From CAZYME01 sp964648115 (lineage in GTDB: Bacteria > Pseudomonadota > Gammaproteobacteria > Legionellales > Legionellaceae), in contig CAZYME010000005.1 in the NCBI GenBank assembly GCA_964648115.1, positions 37,861-101,860 on the forward strand: a stretch of 64,000 nt of DNA, read 5' to 3'. Below, piece after piece: positions 50,392 to 59,884 of this stretch. A program made the position numbers and the translations under genes. The notes under the pieces were generated by a model. It had not been told where the DNA came from, made no database searches, and saw nothing but the letters and a program-made list of their open reading frames with translations. Every line of letters begins with the position of its first letter. The stretch's first letter is position 1.

Positions 50392-51255
50392 TCAAATATA
50401 TAGCCCTAAGTACCACCGGATAATTGCTTTTCCATAGAACAGAGAAATAAGGCCGGCAATGCATAGGAATGGGCCAAAGGGTATAGGTGTTTCTCTGGTT
50501 TGTTGTGTGTTTTTCAAATACAGAATCCCCGTGATTGCTCCGGTAATTGATGAAATGAGTAAAATCAATGGGAGTTGTGTCCAGCCAAACCACGCACCGA
50601 AAGCGGCAAATAGCTTAAAGTCACCATGCCCCATGCCAATTTTGCCTGATAATAAATAATATAATTTAATAAACAGCCACAATGACAAATAAGCCCCGGC
50701 TGCACTTAATACAGCATCAGGTAAGGTGGTAAATAGTGTTTGAGTGTTTGCTATCAAACCTAACCATAATAAGCTAAGAGTTAAGCTGTCTGGGAGGAGT
50801 TGATGCTCTAAATCAATGACAAATAGGCAGATCAGCGTCCAAATAAACAATAGTGCAAAGATGAGTGGGAGAGTAAAACCAAAATAAAATGTAGCTAACA
50901 GAGATAAGCCAAGGCATATCCCTTCAATCAGGGGATAACGCAAGGGAATGGTCTGATGACATTGATGGCAGCGGCCTCTTAATAAGCAATAACTTATAAT
51001 AGGAAGATTATGCCAAAAAGGAATCATATTTTTACAGCCAGGGCAGAACGAGCGAGGGAAAAATAAATTTATTCTAGCAGGGGGCTCGTCATTAGGTGGC
51101 TGCAATAATTCACGACACTGCGAACGCCATTCAGCTTGCAGCATTAGCGGAAGGCGGTAAATAATAACGTTAAGTAAACTGCCTATCGTTAGACTGAACA
51201 AGCCTAAAAATACATATGCAGTTATGGGATAGATGGAAACAAATTCACTGATCAT
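50392..51255 (-). CDS. pilD: Prepilin peptidase PilD
   Basis: Inner-membrane aspartic protease that cleaves and N-methylates type IV prepilins and type II pseudopilins. 287 residues: zinc-binding CPGCK and CHQCH pairs near residues 70-100, then the catalytic aspartates in FVIDLEHQLLPD and GMGHGDFKLFAA. Multiple membrane helices. Start overlaps the pilC stop by one base. In Legionella PilD also serves Lsp type II secretion, the likely route for the peptidase at 34.6 kb. Confidence 0.96.
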   Translation of the reverse strand: MISEFVSIYPITAYVFLGLFSLTIGSLLNVIIYRLPLMLQAEWRSQCRELLQPPNDEPPARINLFFPRSFCPGCKNMIPFWHNLPIISYCLLRGRCHQCHQTIPLRYPLIEGICLGLSLLATFYFGFTLPLIFALLFIWTLICLFVIDLEHQLLPDSLTLSLLWLGLIANTQTLFTTLPDAVLSAAGAYLSLWLFIKLYYLLSGKIGMGHGDFKLFAAFGAWFGWTQLPLILLISSITGAITGILYLKNTQQTRETPIPFGPFLCIAGLISLFYGKAIIRWYLGLYI

Positions 51256-52484
51256 TACACCACCGAGCCAAGCTTAAATATGGGTAAATACATAGCGACA
51301 ACCAAACCGCCAACCAATACACCTAATATTGCCATGATCATAGGTTCTAAGAGACTACTTAATGCATCAACAGAATTATCAACGCCTTCCTCATAAAAGT
51401 CAGCAACTTTACCTAACATTTGTTCCAAGGTACCAGATTCTTCTCCAATAGCCACCATTTGTATGACCATACTGGGGAATAATTTTGTATTATCCATGGC
51501 AAGATGTAACTGCTGCCCGCTAGAAACCTCCTCCCCAATTTGATTGGTTGCATTGGCATATAAAATATTCCCCGTGGCACCAGCCACGGCTTTTAAAGCC
51601 TCTATTAACGGAAGTCCTGCTGCAAAAGTAATTGATAATGTACGAGTAAAACGGGCAATGGCAGCTTGCTCAAGAATAGTTCCTATAACAGGAATTTTAA
51701 GCATGAATTTGTCCACTGCATGTGCAAACTTAGCTGAGTGATGAAGCGCGTACACAAAGCCATAAATAGCGCCCCCAACAGCACTAAAAATTAAATACCA
51801 GTAATTCTCAAACCATTTAGACAAGGTAATTACACCGCGCGTTAATGCGGGAAGATCTGCACCAAAGCCTTTAAACAAGGTTTCAAATTGCGGTACAACA
51901 AACATCAGTAACCCGGCTGTTACCAAAAAAGCAATTACCATAACAGCCATGGGATAAGTCAGCGCCTTTTTAATTTTCTTTTTTATCGTTTCTACTTTCT
52001 CTTTATAAGTGGCTACTTTATCCAACATAACGTCCAAGGAACCTGATTTTTCACCAGCATCAACTAAATTACAAAATAAATCGTTAAAAAAAGCAGGGTG
52101 TTGGCGTAAAGAGTCGGCTAGTGTGGAGCCTGATTCCACCTCTTTTTTAATGGTTTCAATGAGGGTTTTCATTCGTTGGTTTGCTTGGCCTTTAGCAACA
52201 ATATCAAAGGATTGAATTAATGGGATACCTGCTTCTATCATGGTAGCCATTTGTCGACTGAAAACTGTCAGATCAGCTTGTTTGATTTTTTTGTTTTTTC
52301 GGTCAAAGAGCGGTTTTCTTTTTTTTGAAATTTTCTTAATGGTTATACCCTGGTTTCGCAGTTCAGCTTTAGCAAGTGCAATACTTCGGGCTTCAACTAT
52401 GCCATTAACTATCTGGCCAGAGCGGTTGACTCCTTCCCATTGATAATTAATAAGTACGATTGTGGGTTTTGTTATGTTTGCCAT
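51255..52484 (-). CDS. pilC: Type IV pilus inner-membrane platform protein PilC
   Basis: 409 residues with two T2SSF domains. The N-terminal half has the FSRQMATMIEAGIPLIQSFD block and the C-terminal half its counterpart FTRTLSITFAAGLPLIEALK, plus GEESGTLEQMLGKVADFYEE. Three membrane helices around 170, 220 and 380. Starts five bases after pilB and overlaps pilD by one base. Confidence 0.96.
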   Translation of the reverse strand: MANITKPTIVLINYQWEGVNRSGQIVNGIVEARSIALAKAELRNQGITIKKISKKRKPLFDRKNKKIKQADLTVFSRQMATMIEAGIPLIQSFDIVAKGQANQRMKTLIETIKKEVESGSTLADSLRQHPAFFNDLFCNLVDAGEKSGSLDVMLDKVATYKEKVETIKKKIKKALTYPMAVMVIAFLVTAGLLMFVVPQFETLFKGFGADLPALTRGVITLSKWFENYWYLIFSAVGGAIYGFVYALHHSAKFAHAVDKFMLKIPVIGTILEQAAIARFTRTLSITFAAGLPLIEALKAVAGATGNILYANATNQIGEEVSSGQQLHLAMDNTKLFPSMVIQMVAIGEESGTLEQMLGKVADFYEEGVDNSVDALSSLLEPMIMAILGVLVGGLVVAMYLPIFKLGSVV

Positions 52485-52489
52485 GAAAG

Positions 52490-54214
52490 TTAGTCAACGG
52501 TTACCCGGTTGACCTCCTCTATGGTGGTGATGCCTTGCTTAATTTTTTCAAGACCAGCTTGATATACAGTGAGCATGCCTTCTATCTGGGCTTGTTTAAG
52601 CAGATCTAATGAGGTTCCACCAGACATGATCATTTGCCCTAGTGCTTTTGACATCGGCATGACCTCAAACAAGCCAATTCGACCACGATAACCATTTGTG
52701 CATTGAGTGCAGCCTACAGCTTTGTGCGGCTGCATGATTTTTGCATCCGCTTCTGTAAATCCTAACTCGATCAAACTTTGAGGTGTTATGTCATCACGTA
52801 CCGCTTTACAATGCTCGCATAGCTTTCTGACTAAGCGCTGCGCGATAATTAAGCTCACTGAGCTCGCGATATTAAACGATGGAACACCCATGTTGACCAA
52901 CCTGGTCAACGTTTCAGATGCGCTGTTGGTGTGCAAAGTTGATAATACTAAATGCCCCGTTTGTGAAGCTTTAACGGCAATCTCGGCAGTTTCTAGATCT
53001 CTTATCTCACCCACCATGATAATATCTGGATCTTGCCGTAAAAATGCACGAAGAGTTCCAGAAAATGTCAGTCCTGCTTTAGGGTTGATATTTACCTGAT
53101 TGATGCCAGACACTTTTATTTCAACTGGGTCTTCGGCAGTAGATATATTTTTTTCAATCGTATTTAGTATATTTAACGCAGTATAGAGCGTAACTGTTTT
53201 ACCACTACCTGTTGGGCCTGTTACTAAGATCATTCCCTGAGGGCGTTCAATTGCACGTAAGAAATGCCCTTGTTGATTTTCGCTAAAACCTAAAGATTCA
53301 ATGCCAAGCTTAGTTGAGCCAGGATCAAGTATACGCATCACTATTTTTTCACCCGCGACAGTGGGGCAGCTACTTACGCGGAAATCAATGGCACGGGTGC
53401 GTGACAGTTTCATTTTGAATCGACCGTCTTGAGGAATGCGCCTTTCAGAAATATCAAGACTTGACATCACCTTAACGCGGGCAGCAATACGTGCTGATAA
53501 GCCAGCGGGTGGTGAGGCAATTTCGTTAAGCAAACCGTCTTGACGATAGCGTATACGGTATTCACGTTCGTAGGGCTCAAAGTGAATATCTGAAACACCT
53601 TTCTTAATAGCATCGATCAGAATTCGATTAACGAATTTTACGACTGGCGCATCATCACTTGATACTCCTGATGATGTTTCAGTTTCTTTCTCCTCTTCAT
53701 CTGCGCTGAACTCTAATCCTTCTAGGTCTTGAGACTCTTCAAAATAATCTGACAAACCTTGGCTTTCTTTTTGATGAAGCAGCTTATCGATCAGCTCATA
53801 TAATTTGTCGGTTTCAACTACAACAGGGGTCACATTGAGACCTGTGTGAAATTGAATCTCTTTTAATGACGCCTGCTTACTAGGGTCATCTGTTGCCAGA
53901 TACAACTGTGTTCCTCTATTGTACAATGGGACCAAATTATGGCGTCGTATTAATTTTTCGCTAACAAGCGATACCGGCATTAAATCTGGTTCCATGCTAT
54001 TAAGATCGATCATAGCTAAGCCAAAATGAGCTGCTACTTCTAGTGCAATTTTCTTAGCTGAGATAACATTGTTAGTTGCTAAATATTGCAGAAGACTAAT
54101 TTTGCTTGATGATGCAAGCTGTTGAAAATGCAATGCTTTTTCTTTATCCAAAAGATTTTCTTGGACTAAAAGAGTGGCAATTCCTTGTAAACGATCTTCT
54201 TCGGCAGCAGGCAT
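52490..54214 (-). CDS. pilB: Type IV pilus extension ATPase PilB
   Basis: 574 residues. N-terminal MshEN-type domain (LQGIATLLVQENLLDKEKA), then the GspE/PilB ATPase core with Walker A GPTGSGKTVTLY, Walker B region IIMVGEIRDLETAEIA and His box TGHLVLSTLHTNSA. The zinc tetracysteine is CEHC and CTQC. First gene of the leftward pilB-pilC-pilD operon, which powers pilus assembly and natural transformation. Confidence 0.97.
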   Translation of the reverse strand: MPAAEEDRLQGIATLLVQENLLDKEKALHFQQLASSSKISLLQYLATNNVISAKKIALEVAAHFGLAMIDLNSMEPDLMPVSLVSEKLIRRHNLVPLYNRGTQLYLATDDPSKQASLKEIQFHTGLNVTPVVVETDKLYELIDKLLHQKESQGLSDYFEESQDLEGLEFSADEEEKETETSSGVSSDDAPVVKFVNRILIDAIKKGVSDIHFEPYEREYRIRYRQDGLLNEIASPPAGLSARIAARVKVMSSLDISERRIPQDGRFKMKLSRTRAIDFRVSSCPTVAGEKIVMRILDPGSTKLGIESLGFSENQQGHFLRAIERPQGMILVTGPTGSGKTVTLYTALNILNTIEKNISTAEDPVEIKVSGINQVNINPKAGLTFSGTLRAFLRQDPDIIMVGEIRDLETAEIAVKASQTGHLVLSTLHTNSASETLTRLVNMGVPSFNIASSVSLIIAQRLVRKLCEHCKAVRDDITPQSLIELGFTEADAKIMQPHKAVGCTQCTNGYRGRIGLFEVMPMSKALGQMIMSGGTSLDLLKQAQIEGMLTVYQAGLEKIKQGITTIEEVNRVTVD

Positions 54215-54308
54215 AATAGATACATTGTCTATAAATATATGATAACTATAGACAAAAAGTGGGAATGGTGCATTAATAATTAGCGGTAATTACTCAAATT
54301 TAAGATCT

Positions 54309-54390
54309 GTAGCCTGGATCGAGTGCAGCGTAATCTTGGATTTCCGTGCCACAATCTCCCGGATTAGGGCTTCGCCATTATTCAGGCTAC
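54309..54390. repeat. Intergenic repeat with 8-base terminal dyad
   Basis: GTAGCCTG (54309-54316) and CAGGCTAC (54383-54390) bracket a region with inner ATCTTGGATT/AATCTCCCGGATT words. It lies in the 243-base divergent gap between pilB and the methyltransferase gene. A seven-T run follows, so it could terminate rightward transcripts. Confidence 0.65.
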
Positions 54391-54457
54391 GGTTTTTTTC
54401 TTAAGTTGACGCCATTGAGTGAGCAGATGTATAACTTAACGATTTGAGGTATGGGCC

Positions 54458-55222
54458 TTGCTTCTTGATGAACAAGCAAATAAATATCGTGCACTAGACG
54501 AGTGGTTTCAACTTCCACAAGGGCGTCGTGTAGCATATGCGTTTTCTATGGAGTTAACGCAAGTAAGCGATCAGCTCAATGGTAATAAATTATTACAATT
54601 AGGTAGCTGTGGCGAGAACCCATGGCTATCAACACTAAAATTTCGGCATAAACACTTAGTTAGTCCCTGCGCAGTTACCCACAAATCCTTGATAATTTCT
54701 TCTCTTACAACTTTACCCATAGAGAGGGATAGTATTGACTGTGTTATTGCACCACTTACCTTAGAAGCATTTTCAGCAGGTAAAAATCCGCTTAGTGAAA
54801 TTGATCGGGTATTAAAACCGATGGGTTATGCAATTTTTTTTGGGATTAACCCTTGGAGTTTTTGGGGAGCCGCGCTACGCATGAAGCGGCTAGCCTGTTT
54901 TGGACCTGGTGGGGATTCTACGCTTACTTCCTCCCTTGCTGTAAGACGGATGATGCTACAACGTGGGTATAGGCAATGCGCTTTGACTAGCTTTTATTAT
55001 ATCCCTCCTGTTACCAGCGAATTTTTAATCCAAAAATTAGCATTTTTTAATGAGATGGGAAAAATGGTCTGGCCGTTTCCGGCAGCCTTTTATTGCTTTA
55101 TAGCGCAAAAATATCAGCACTGTCATCCTTCATTGCTTGCAGAAGTGGTTAATACTGGATTGGTAGAGCCGAAATCTACATTACAAGCGGCTGGTAAATG
55201 GATTCATGACGAATTGATTTGA
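54458..55222 (+). CDS. Class I SAM-dependent methyltransferase (YafS-like)
   Basis: 254 residues. Start is TTG 54458 behind GAGG; no in-frame ATG lies nearby. LLQLGSCGENPWL is a degenerate motif I, PIERDSIDCVIAPLTLEAF fits motif II/post I, and IDRVLKPMGYAIFFGINPWS fits motif III with the YafS-like NPWS feature. The substrate is unknown. It is followed 54 bases later by the DUF1820 gene. Confidence 0.75.
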   Translation: MLLDEQANKYRALDEWFQLPQGRRVAYAFSMELTQVSDQLNGNKLLQLGSCGENPWLSTLKFRHKHLVSPCAVTHKSLIISSLTTLPIERDSIDCVIAPLTLEAFSAGKNPLSEIDRVLKPMGYAIFFGINPWSFWGAALRMKRLACFGPGGDSTLTSSLAVRRMMLQRGYRQCALTSFYYIPPVTSEFLIQKLAFFNEMGKMVWPFPAAFYCFIAQKYQHCHPSLLAEVVNTGLVEPKSTLQAAGKWIHDELI

Positions 55223-55276
55223 ACACCGGTTAGATGTTTTTGTATACTAGCCATCTTTTATGACTTGGTGTATTTG

Positions 55277-55603
55277 ATGACCAATAAAACTCTTTATCGA
55301 GTAACATTTGCTTATTTAGAGAATATCTACGAAATTTACGCTCGTAAAATCCACGAAAGCGATATGTTTGGTTTTCTTGTAGTCGAAGATTTTGTCTTTG
55401 GTGAAAATACGGCTTTAGTGGTTGATCCCTCTGAGGAGCGTTTAAAGCTGGAATTTAATGGGGTTAAGCGCACATTTATTCCAATGCATTCTGTATTCCG
55501 TATTGATGAAGTGAATAAACGAGGGGTTGCTAAGGTGCGAGAGAGATCACCTGATGCTAACAAAATTACTATGTTCCCTGTGCCAGGGAAACCAAAAGAT
55601 TGA
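55277..55603 (+). CDS. DUF1820 family protein
   Basis: 108 residues from ATG 55277 (MTNKTLYRVTFAYLEN). Compact soluble protein common in gammaproteobacteria: YEIYARKIHESDMFGFL, GENTALVVDPSEERLK and the C-terminal TMFPVPGKPK. No function is established for the family. It precedes hpt by 24 bases. Confidence 0.85.
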   Translation: MTNKTLYRVTFAYLENIYEIYARKIHESDMFGFLVVEDFVFGENTALVVDPSEERLKLEFNGVKRTFIPMHSVFRIDEVNKRGVAKVRERSPDANKITMFPVPGKPKD

Positions 55604-55627
55604 GCGTTAACAACACTAGGAAACCAT

Positions 55628-56188
55628 ATGTCCATTCCAGAAAAAATTAAACAAGTTTATGAGCAATCCACCTGTTTATACACTACCGATGATATTGAAG
55701 CCGCGCTCGACAGAATGGCCAGTCAGATCCATCAGCAATTAAGTGATAAAAATCCAATAATTTTATGCGTCATGATTGGTGGGATGGTGCCCATGGCAAA
55801 CCTATTACTGCGTTTAGATTTTCCATTAGAAGTTGACTACGTCCACGCAACACGTTACTCCGGCGAGATCACAGGTGGCACGTTAGAATGGAGAGTGCGA
55901 CCGAGTGTTGATCTGAAGGGAAGGGCAGTATTGGTTGTTGATGATATTCTTGATGGTGGAGTCACATTAGCAGCTATTCTTGATGAAGTTAAATCGATGG
56001 GTGCTTCAGATGTTTACAGCGCTGTTTTGGTGGATAAACACCATAAACGCCATGAAAATGGATTAAAAAACGCCGATTTTGTGGGCTTAGAAATTGACGA
56101 CCATTACATTTTTGGTTATGGCATGGATTACAATGAGTATTTACGCAATGCGCCGGGAATATTTGTTGTGGCACCAGAGCACGAATAA
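55628..56188 (+). CDS. hpt: Hypoxanthine-guanine phosphoribosyltransferase
   Basis: Purine salvage: converts hypoxanthine or guanine plus PRPP to IMP or GMP. 186 residues with the PRPP-binding loop VLVVDDILDGGVTLAAIL, flexible-loop region VDYVHATRYSGE and the C-terminal DFVGLEIDDHYIFGYGMDYN that recognises the base. Closer to the proteobacterial hpt/HGPRT group used with type I PRTases. ATG at 55628. Confidence 0.92.
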   Translation: MSIPEKIKQVYEQSTCLYTTDDIEAALDRMASQIHQQLSDKNPIILCVMIGGMVPMANLLLRLDFPLEVDYVHATRYSGEITGGTLEWRVRPSVDLKGRAVLVVDDILDGGVTLAAILDEVKSMGASDVYSAVLVDKHHKRHENGLKNADFVGLEIDDHYIFGYGMDYNEYLRNAPGIFVVAPEHE

Positions 56189-56202
56189 GAAGCGCATTCT
56201 AT

Positions 56203-56353
56203 TGTGGTTCCTTCGCCCCGCGAGGGGGGTAAGGTGCCAGATAGGGCGGATTAGCGATGATCATAAAAATTTACAACAAAAATATATTTTTTTGATTTAA
56301 CTTACCCTCACCTGCCCTGTCGGGCATCCTCTCCCATCAATGCAAGAGGAGCA
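56203..56353. repeat. Two-module intergenic repeat, family C copy 2
   Basis: Same two modules as 25408-25581: CCTTCGCCCCGCGAGGGG at 56210-56227 and CCCATCAATGCAAGAGGAGC at 56334-56353. Here a third element CCTGCCCTGTCGGGCATCCT lies between. It fills the gap between hpt and the convergent L,D-transpeptidase gene. Confidence 0.7.
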
Positions 56354-56360
56354 TCAGCTA

Positions 56361-57080
56361 CTACTTTTCCTCCAATTTTTTGACGCTTGTCTCTGGAGAA
56401 GGGAACGACCGTAACGCGAGCGTTATTTGCTGATATAGCTCAGGTAACCAGCGCGGTTGGGCGAAGGATGAGGTTGCAGGTTTGGTTTTGCGCAGATCAT
56501 TTGGTGCAATAATTACTTGTGTATGGCTCAAGCCGACACGGTGAACAAGCAAGAACAATTGATCAATAGCTTTGTCGCCCACGGCAAGGCATCCTACTGA
56601 CATCGATTTACCATGTAAAAATATACTTCCGCCTAAATTATGTCGGCCATCTTTAAAAGCCTGCAAGCGATCAAAATTGTTTGGATAGTTAATCATCATC
56701 GATAAATGCATAGAGCTAAAGGGATTGAGTGTAGTTAGCCTGTAAACCCCCTCAGGGATTTGTAAATCACGCTCTTTAAGCTTGGGGCCTAAACGCCCAC
56801 TATAAGCAGTCATAGCATAGGTATGAATGTAGCGCCATTGTGTATTTTCGTCTTTAGCCCACAGTTGAATTTTTCGTTCTTGCTTAAACGCTAACAACGC
56901 TATATCACGAGGAGGATAAGTGACGCCGGCATGAGTAACCCATCTTTTTAATTCCGGCTCCATTCGGAGGCCGTACCTTTTGATGGCATTATCAACAGCC
57001 TTATCCCAATTTAATTTGGGTGCCATGCCGTATATCTGAGCAGCGTTTAACACTAAAAAAATAAAGATAAATCGACGCAT
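56361..57080 (-). CDS. Periplasmic L,D-transpeptidase (YafK-like)
   Basis: 239 residues from ATG 57080 (MRRFIFIFLVLNAAQIYG, a signal peptide). An upstream in-frame ATG at 57194 would overlap the lssZ gene and hide the signal, so it is rejected. The catalytic HxnSxGC is in IFLHGKSMSVGCLAVGD; GVYRLTTLNPFSSMH precedes it as in YafK/DpaA. It probably acts on peptidoglycan-lipoprotein links. Third leftward gene after lssY and lssZ. Confidence 0.87.
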   Translation of the reverse strand: MRRFIFIFLVLNAAQIYGMAPKLNWDKAVDNAIKRYGLRMEPELKRWVTHAGVTYPPRDIALLAFKQERKIQLWAKDENTQWRYIHTYAMTAYSGRLGPKLKERDLQIPEGVYRLTTLNPFSSMHLSMMINYPNNFDRLQAFKDGRHNLGGSIFLHGKSMSVGCLAVGDKAIDQLFLLVHRVGLSHTQVIIAPNDLRKTKPATSSFAQPRWLPELYQQITLALRSFPSPETSVKKLEEK

Positions 57081-57162
57081 AATTCCATGTATTCTTATAT
57101 TTTGATGAATAGTAGCAAAAGTGGCGCAACAGGACAATTTATAGCCATATTGTGATAATGTT

Positions 57163-57768
57163 TCATTTCTCCTTGTTATCCGCTTTGACCTCAACTTTTA
57201 ATTGTCGCGTCAAATGATTGAGTAAAAATGCTGGTGAAACATCCAATTGCCCCATAGAGGGAAGGATTCCATAATGATTAGGGCACATATAGTTTATATG
57301 GCCATCTAAACCCACTTTGTAAAATACATACCGATAAGCGCAATAATCAACAGGGGTAAAGGTCGCTACTTGCATAATGGGTGTCCCTACACGTCTATTT
57401 TCAATAAAATAGGCATTTACCCAAAGGTTAGTAAGCAATAGTATGCCACCAACAACTAGGCATGCTGATATTAATCCTGTGAGGTAGCGGGTTGGTTTTT
57501 TTTGAAGCAAAGGTAGTTTAAAAAACAAATAAAGTAGTGTGATAATTAAAACGATTAAATTAATGGAGTAGATGGCTGCATTTTTATATCCAAAATAAGT
57601 CCCTAATATTTCGCCGCCTGCAGCTTGATAATTCAACATAAGCGCAATTAAGGTTAGCCAAAGTGCGCCTATAATACAGTTGGTACGCCTCATTATTATC
57701 CCAGCAACGAGTAAAGCAATACCCAACAATGGAAGCAAAATATAAAGCAAATTTGATAATGTATCCAT
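57163..57768 (-). CDS. lssZ: LssZ-like membrane protein
   Basis: 201 residues, four or five hydrophobic segments in the first 130 residues (LLYILLPLLGIALLVAGIIM; LTGLISACLVVGGILLLTNL), then a soluble tail with YCAYRYVFYK and YMCPNHYGILPS. No catalytic motif. I assign LssZ mainly because it follows the lssY gene (88 bases away, same strand) as in the L. pneumophila lss locus; the sequence alone does not prove it. The lssB/lssD transporter genes are absent here. Confidence 0.55.
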   Translation of the reverse strand: MDTLSNLLYILLPLLGIALLVAGIIMRRTNCIIGALWLTLIALMLNYQAAGGEILGTYFGYKNAAIYSINLIVLIITLLYLFFKLPLLQKKPTRYLTGLISACLVVGGILLLTNLWVNAYFIENRRVGTPIMQVATFTPVDYCAYRYVFYKVGLDGHINYMCPNHYGILPSMGQLDVSPAFLLNHLTRQLKVEVKADNKEK

Positions 57769-57856
57769 CGCATTAATCCTTTAAAGCAATATTCAAAATA
57801 AATATCATTTTATATCACTAATGTAGGGAAGTCGCTACTAGGTATGCGACAGCTAA

Positions 57857-59878
57857 TTACTTTTTCTCATCTTCGTGTGTAGCTGGTTCTTTAATGGTCA
57901 AAAGCGTCCGTGAAGTAGGGTAGGGCAGGGATTTTAAATATCGTTTAGGTAAGGTAATTTTATTAAACTTAAAACCAGGCAATGCTCTTGTTATATATTC
58001 ATGCATAGATATATATTTGTATGGCAATTGTTTGCTATGTTTTTTTGACTGCAAACGGCAAGATATACTTCCCACCCAGATAGGCTCTTGATAATAACGC
58101 AGGTGATAATTAGAGCGCCATAATCGAAGTATTAACAAAGGCTCTTTCTTACCGGTACTGTAGGTCATCGTTAACACAGGTTTTCTATTAAGATAAATCT
58201 GTGTTGTTAAAGGTATATTATCTGATGAAATGCGTCCGCCCGCACGTAACAGTAGTGAATAAAAAAATGAATTAGATTGAGGCCTCCAACCATATGCTTC
58301 CAACGCTTGAACAAGTTTGTTGATAGATCCCGCATATTGAACGTTCAGTAAGCCAACACGTCGACCAATGCGGTTAGTACTATAAATAGGAAGTAATGGC
58401 TGTTGCTGGTTCCACCAGACTTCATCTGTCATAACATATTGTTCAACATGGGTGGAGTGTGTACGAATTAACTCTTTAAAGGAAAACACAGCAGAGAGGC
58501 TGGTTGCTAATACTAAAAACAAACAAGATAAAGCAATCAGAAATTGCGAGCGTTTATGTGGTGGTGCCTGTCGCCTATAAAAAATCCAATGAAAAAGACA
58601 CACGGTTAAACCAATAAAATAAGAAGCAACGACGCTCGTAAACCACTTATCACCTAAATAAATAGTTGCAATTCCTGCGAGTAGCAAAGTGATTATCAAC
58701 GCAACCCGCAATATCAGCATAGTAATCGTGCGATAAAACGTGCTGATATAAAGTATTAAAAAGCCAAATAAGGATGTAGCCAACGTCAGGTCAATAGCTG
58801 GGAATGACAGTGTGTGATAGAGAAAGTGACTGTTGGGCTCCATGATAAAAATAATGAAACTTGTCATCAAACTAGTACTTAACCAATACCCTAAGGTGCG
58901 CCAGTCACGATAGTATATGGTATATAAAGAGAACGCCAAGATGAGTGTTAGCAAGGATAAGGGGCTAATAAATAGGCTTACGATAACAAAGAAGGCATCA
59001 AAGGACTGTGTACGCAAACTTTGCAAGAAAAGATAGGCGGCATTGTTAATACTGGAAGCCCATTCTCCCCCCATAACAACGACAATCGTAATAGTTGAGA
59101 CCAAAAAACAACAAAGAAACAAAATTATTAATGCCGCAGTCGGGTAATGATTAACCTCACCTTTAGGCGCTAGTCCCTCGGCATATTTTGCAAGCAATGA
59201 ATGCTTCTTTAAGTAAGTCCAAAAATTATGTAAAGCATTGCCTAAAAATTGATTGGTATGAATAACGAGCCACTTTACTCCTAGGCTAGATAACCAAACA
59301 ACAACCAGCAACACAAGAATTAACACAAAAAGACGGGTCGCGCTTTCTGGTGAGAGCTCGCTGCTAGCTACCCCAATTAAAACACCTGGCAGGACATAAA
59401 GAATAGACCAGCCAATTGCAGATATAATATTTGCCAATAAAAAATGCCAGTGGTTCATGTGCATCATTCCAGCAATAACTGGAATAATTGAACGCATCGG
59501 ACCAACAAATCGACCCACTAGTACGCTCGTCGCTCCATGTCGTGCAAAAAAATCTTTGCCATATACTAGCCAACTGGGGTAGCGCTTAAATGGCCAAACA
59601 TTTGTTAAACGATCACTAAATGCATAACCAAGCGCATAGCTGCCTGTATCTCCGGCGATAGCCCCCAATGCAGCAGCAAGGAAGGTTAGATCAATTCGCA
59701 TGATGCCTGAGCCTGCTAAAATCCCAATGGCTGTCATGGTAACCGACCCAGGAATAATGCTGCCAATAATGGCAAGAGACTCAGTAAAAGAAATGACAAA
59801 TGTTATTAATAAAGCTAATTGTGGATGGGCATGCAACCAAAGAGTAAGGGGATGAATATAGTCCGTAAATAAATGCAT
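57857..59878 (-). CDS. lssY: LssY: DedA-PAP2-like-LssY_C fusion membrane protein
   Basis: 673 residues. DedA/SNARE-associated domain at about 25-200 with the conserved VGRFVGPMRSIIPVIAG (121-137). A six-helix PAP2-like domain follows at 245-430, but its phosphatase residues are gone: the PSGH position reads FPAID (359-363) and the last His/Asp motif reads GDKWFTS (409-415). The soluble C-terminal LssY_C domain is at about 480-660 (NRIGRRVGLLNVQYAGS). DedA proteins are lipid (undecaprenyl phosphate) flippases. Located between lipB and lssZ, seven bases after lipB. Confidence 0.85.
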   Translation of the reverse strand: MHLFTDYIHPLTLWLHAHPQLALLITFVISFTESLAIIGSIIPGSVTMTAIGILAGSGIMRIDLTFLAAALGAIAGDTGSYALGYAFSDRLTNVWPFKRYPSWLVYGKDFFARHGATSVLVGRFVGPMRSIIPVIAGMMHMNHWHFLLANIISAIGWSILYVLPGVLIGVASSELSPESATRLFVLILVLLVVVWLSSLGVKWLVIHTNQFLGNALHNFWTYLKKHSLLAKYAEGLAPKGEVNHYPTAALIILFLCCFLVSTITIVVVMGGEWASSINNAAYLFLQSLRTQSFDAFFVIVSLFISPLSLLTLILAFSLYTIYYRDWRTLGYWLSTSLMTSFIIFIMEPNSHFLYHTLSFPAIDLTLATSLFGFLILYISTFYRTITMLILRVALIITLLLAGIATIYLGDKWFTSVVASYFIGLTVCLFHWIFYRRQAPPHKRSQFLIALSCLFLVLATSLSAVFSFKELIRTHSTHVEQYVMTDEVWWNQQQPLLPIYSTNRIGRRVGLLNVQYAGSINKLVQALEAYGWRPQSNSFFYSLLLRAGGRISSDNIPLTTQIYLNRKPVLTMTYSTGKKEPLLILRLWRSNYHLRYYQEPIWVGSISCRLQSKKHSKQLPYKYISMHEYITRALPGFKFNKITLPKRYLKSLPYPTSRTLLTIKEPATHEDEKK

Positions 59879-59884
59879 GACGTA

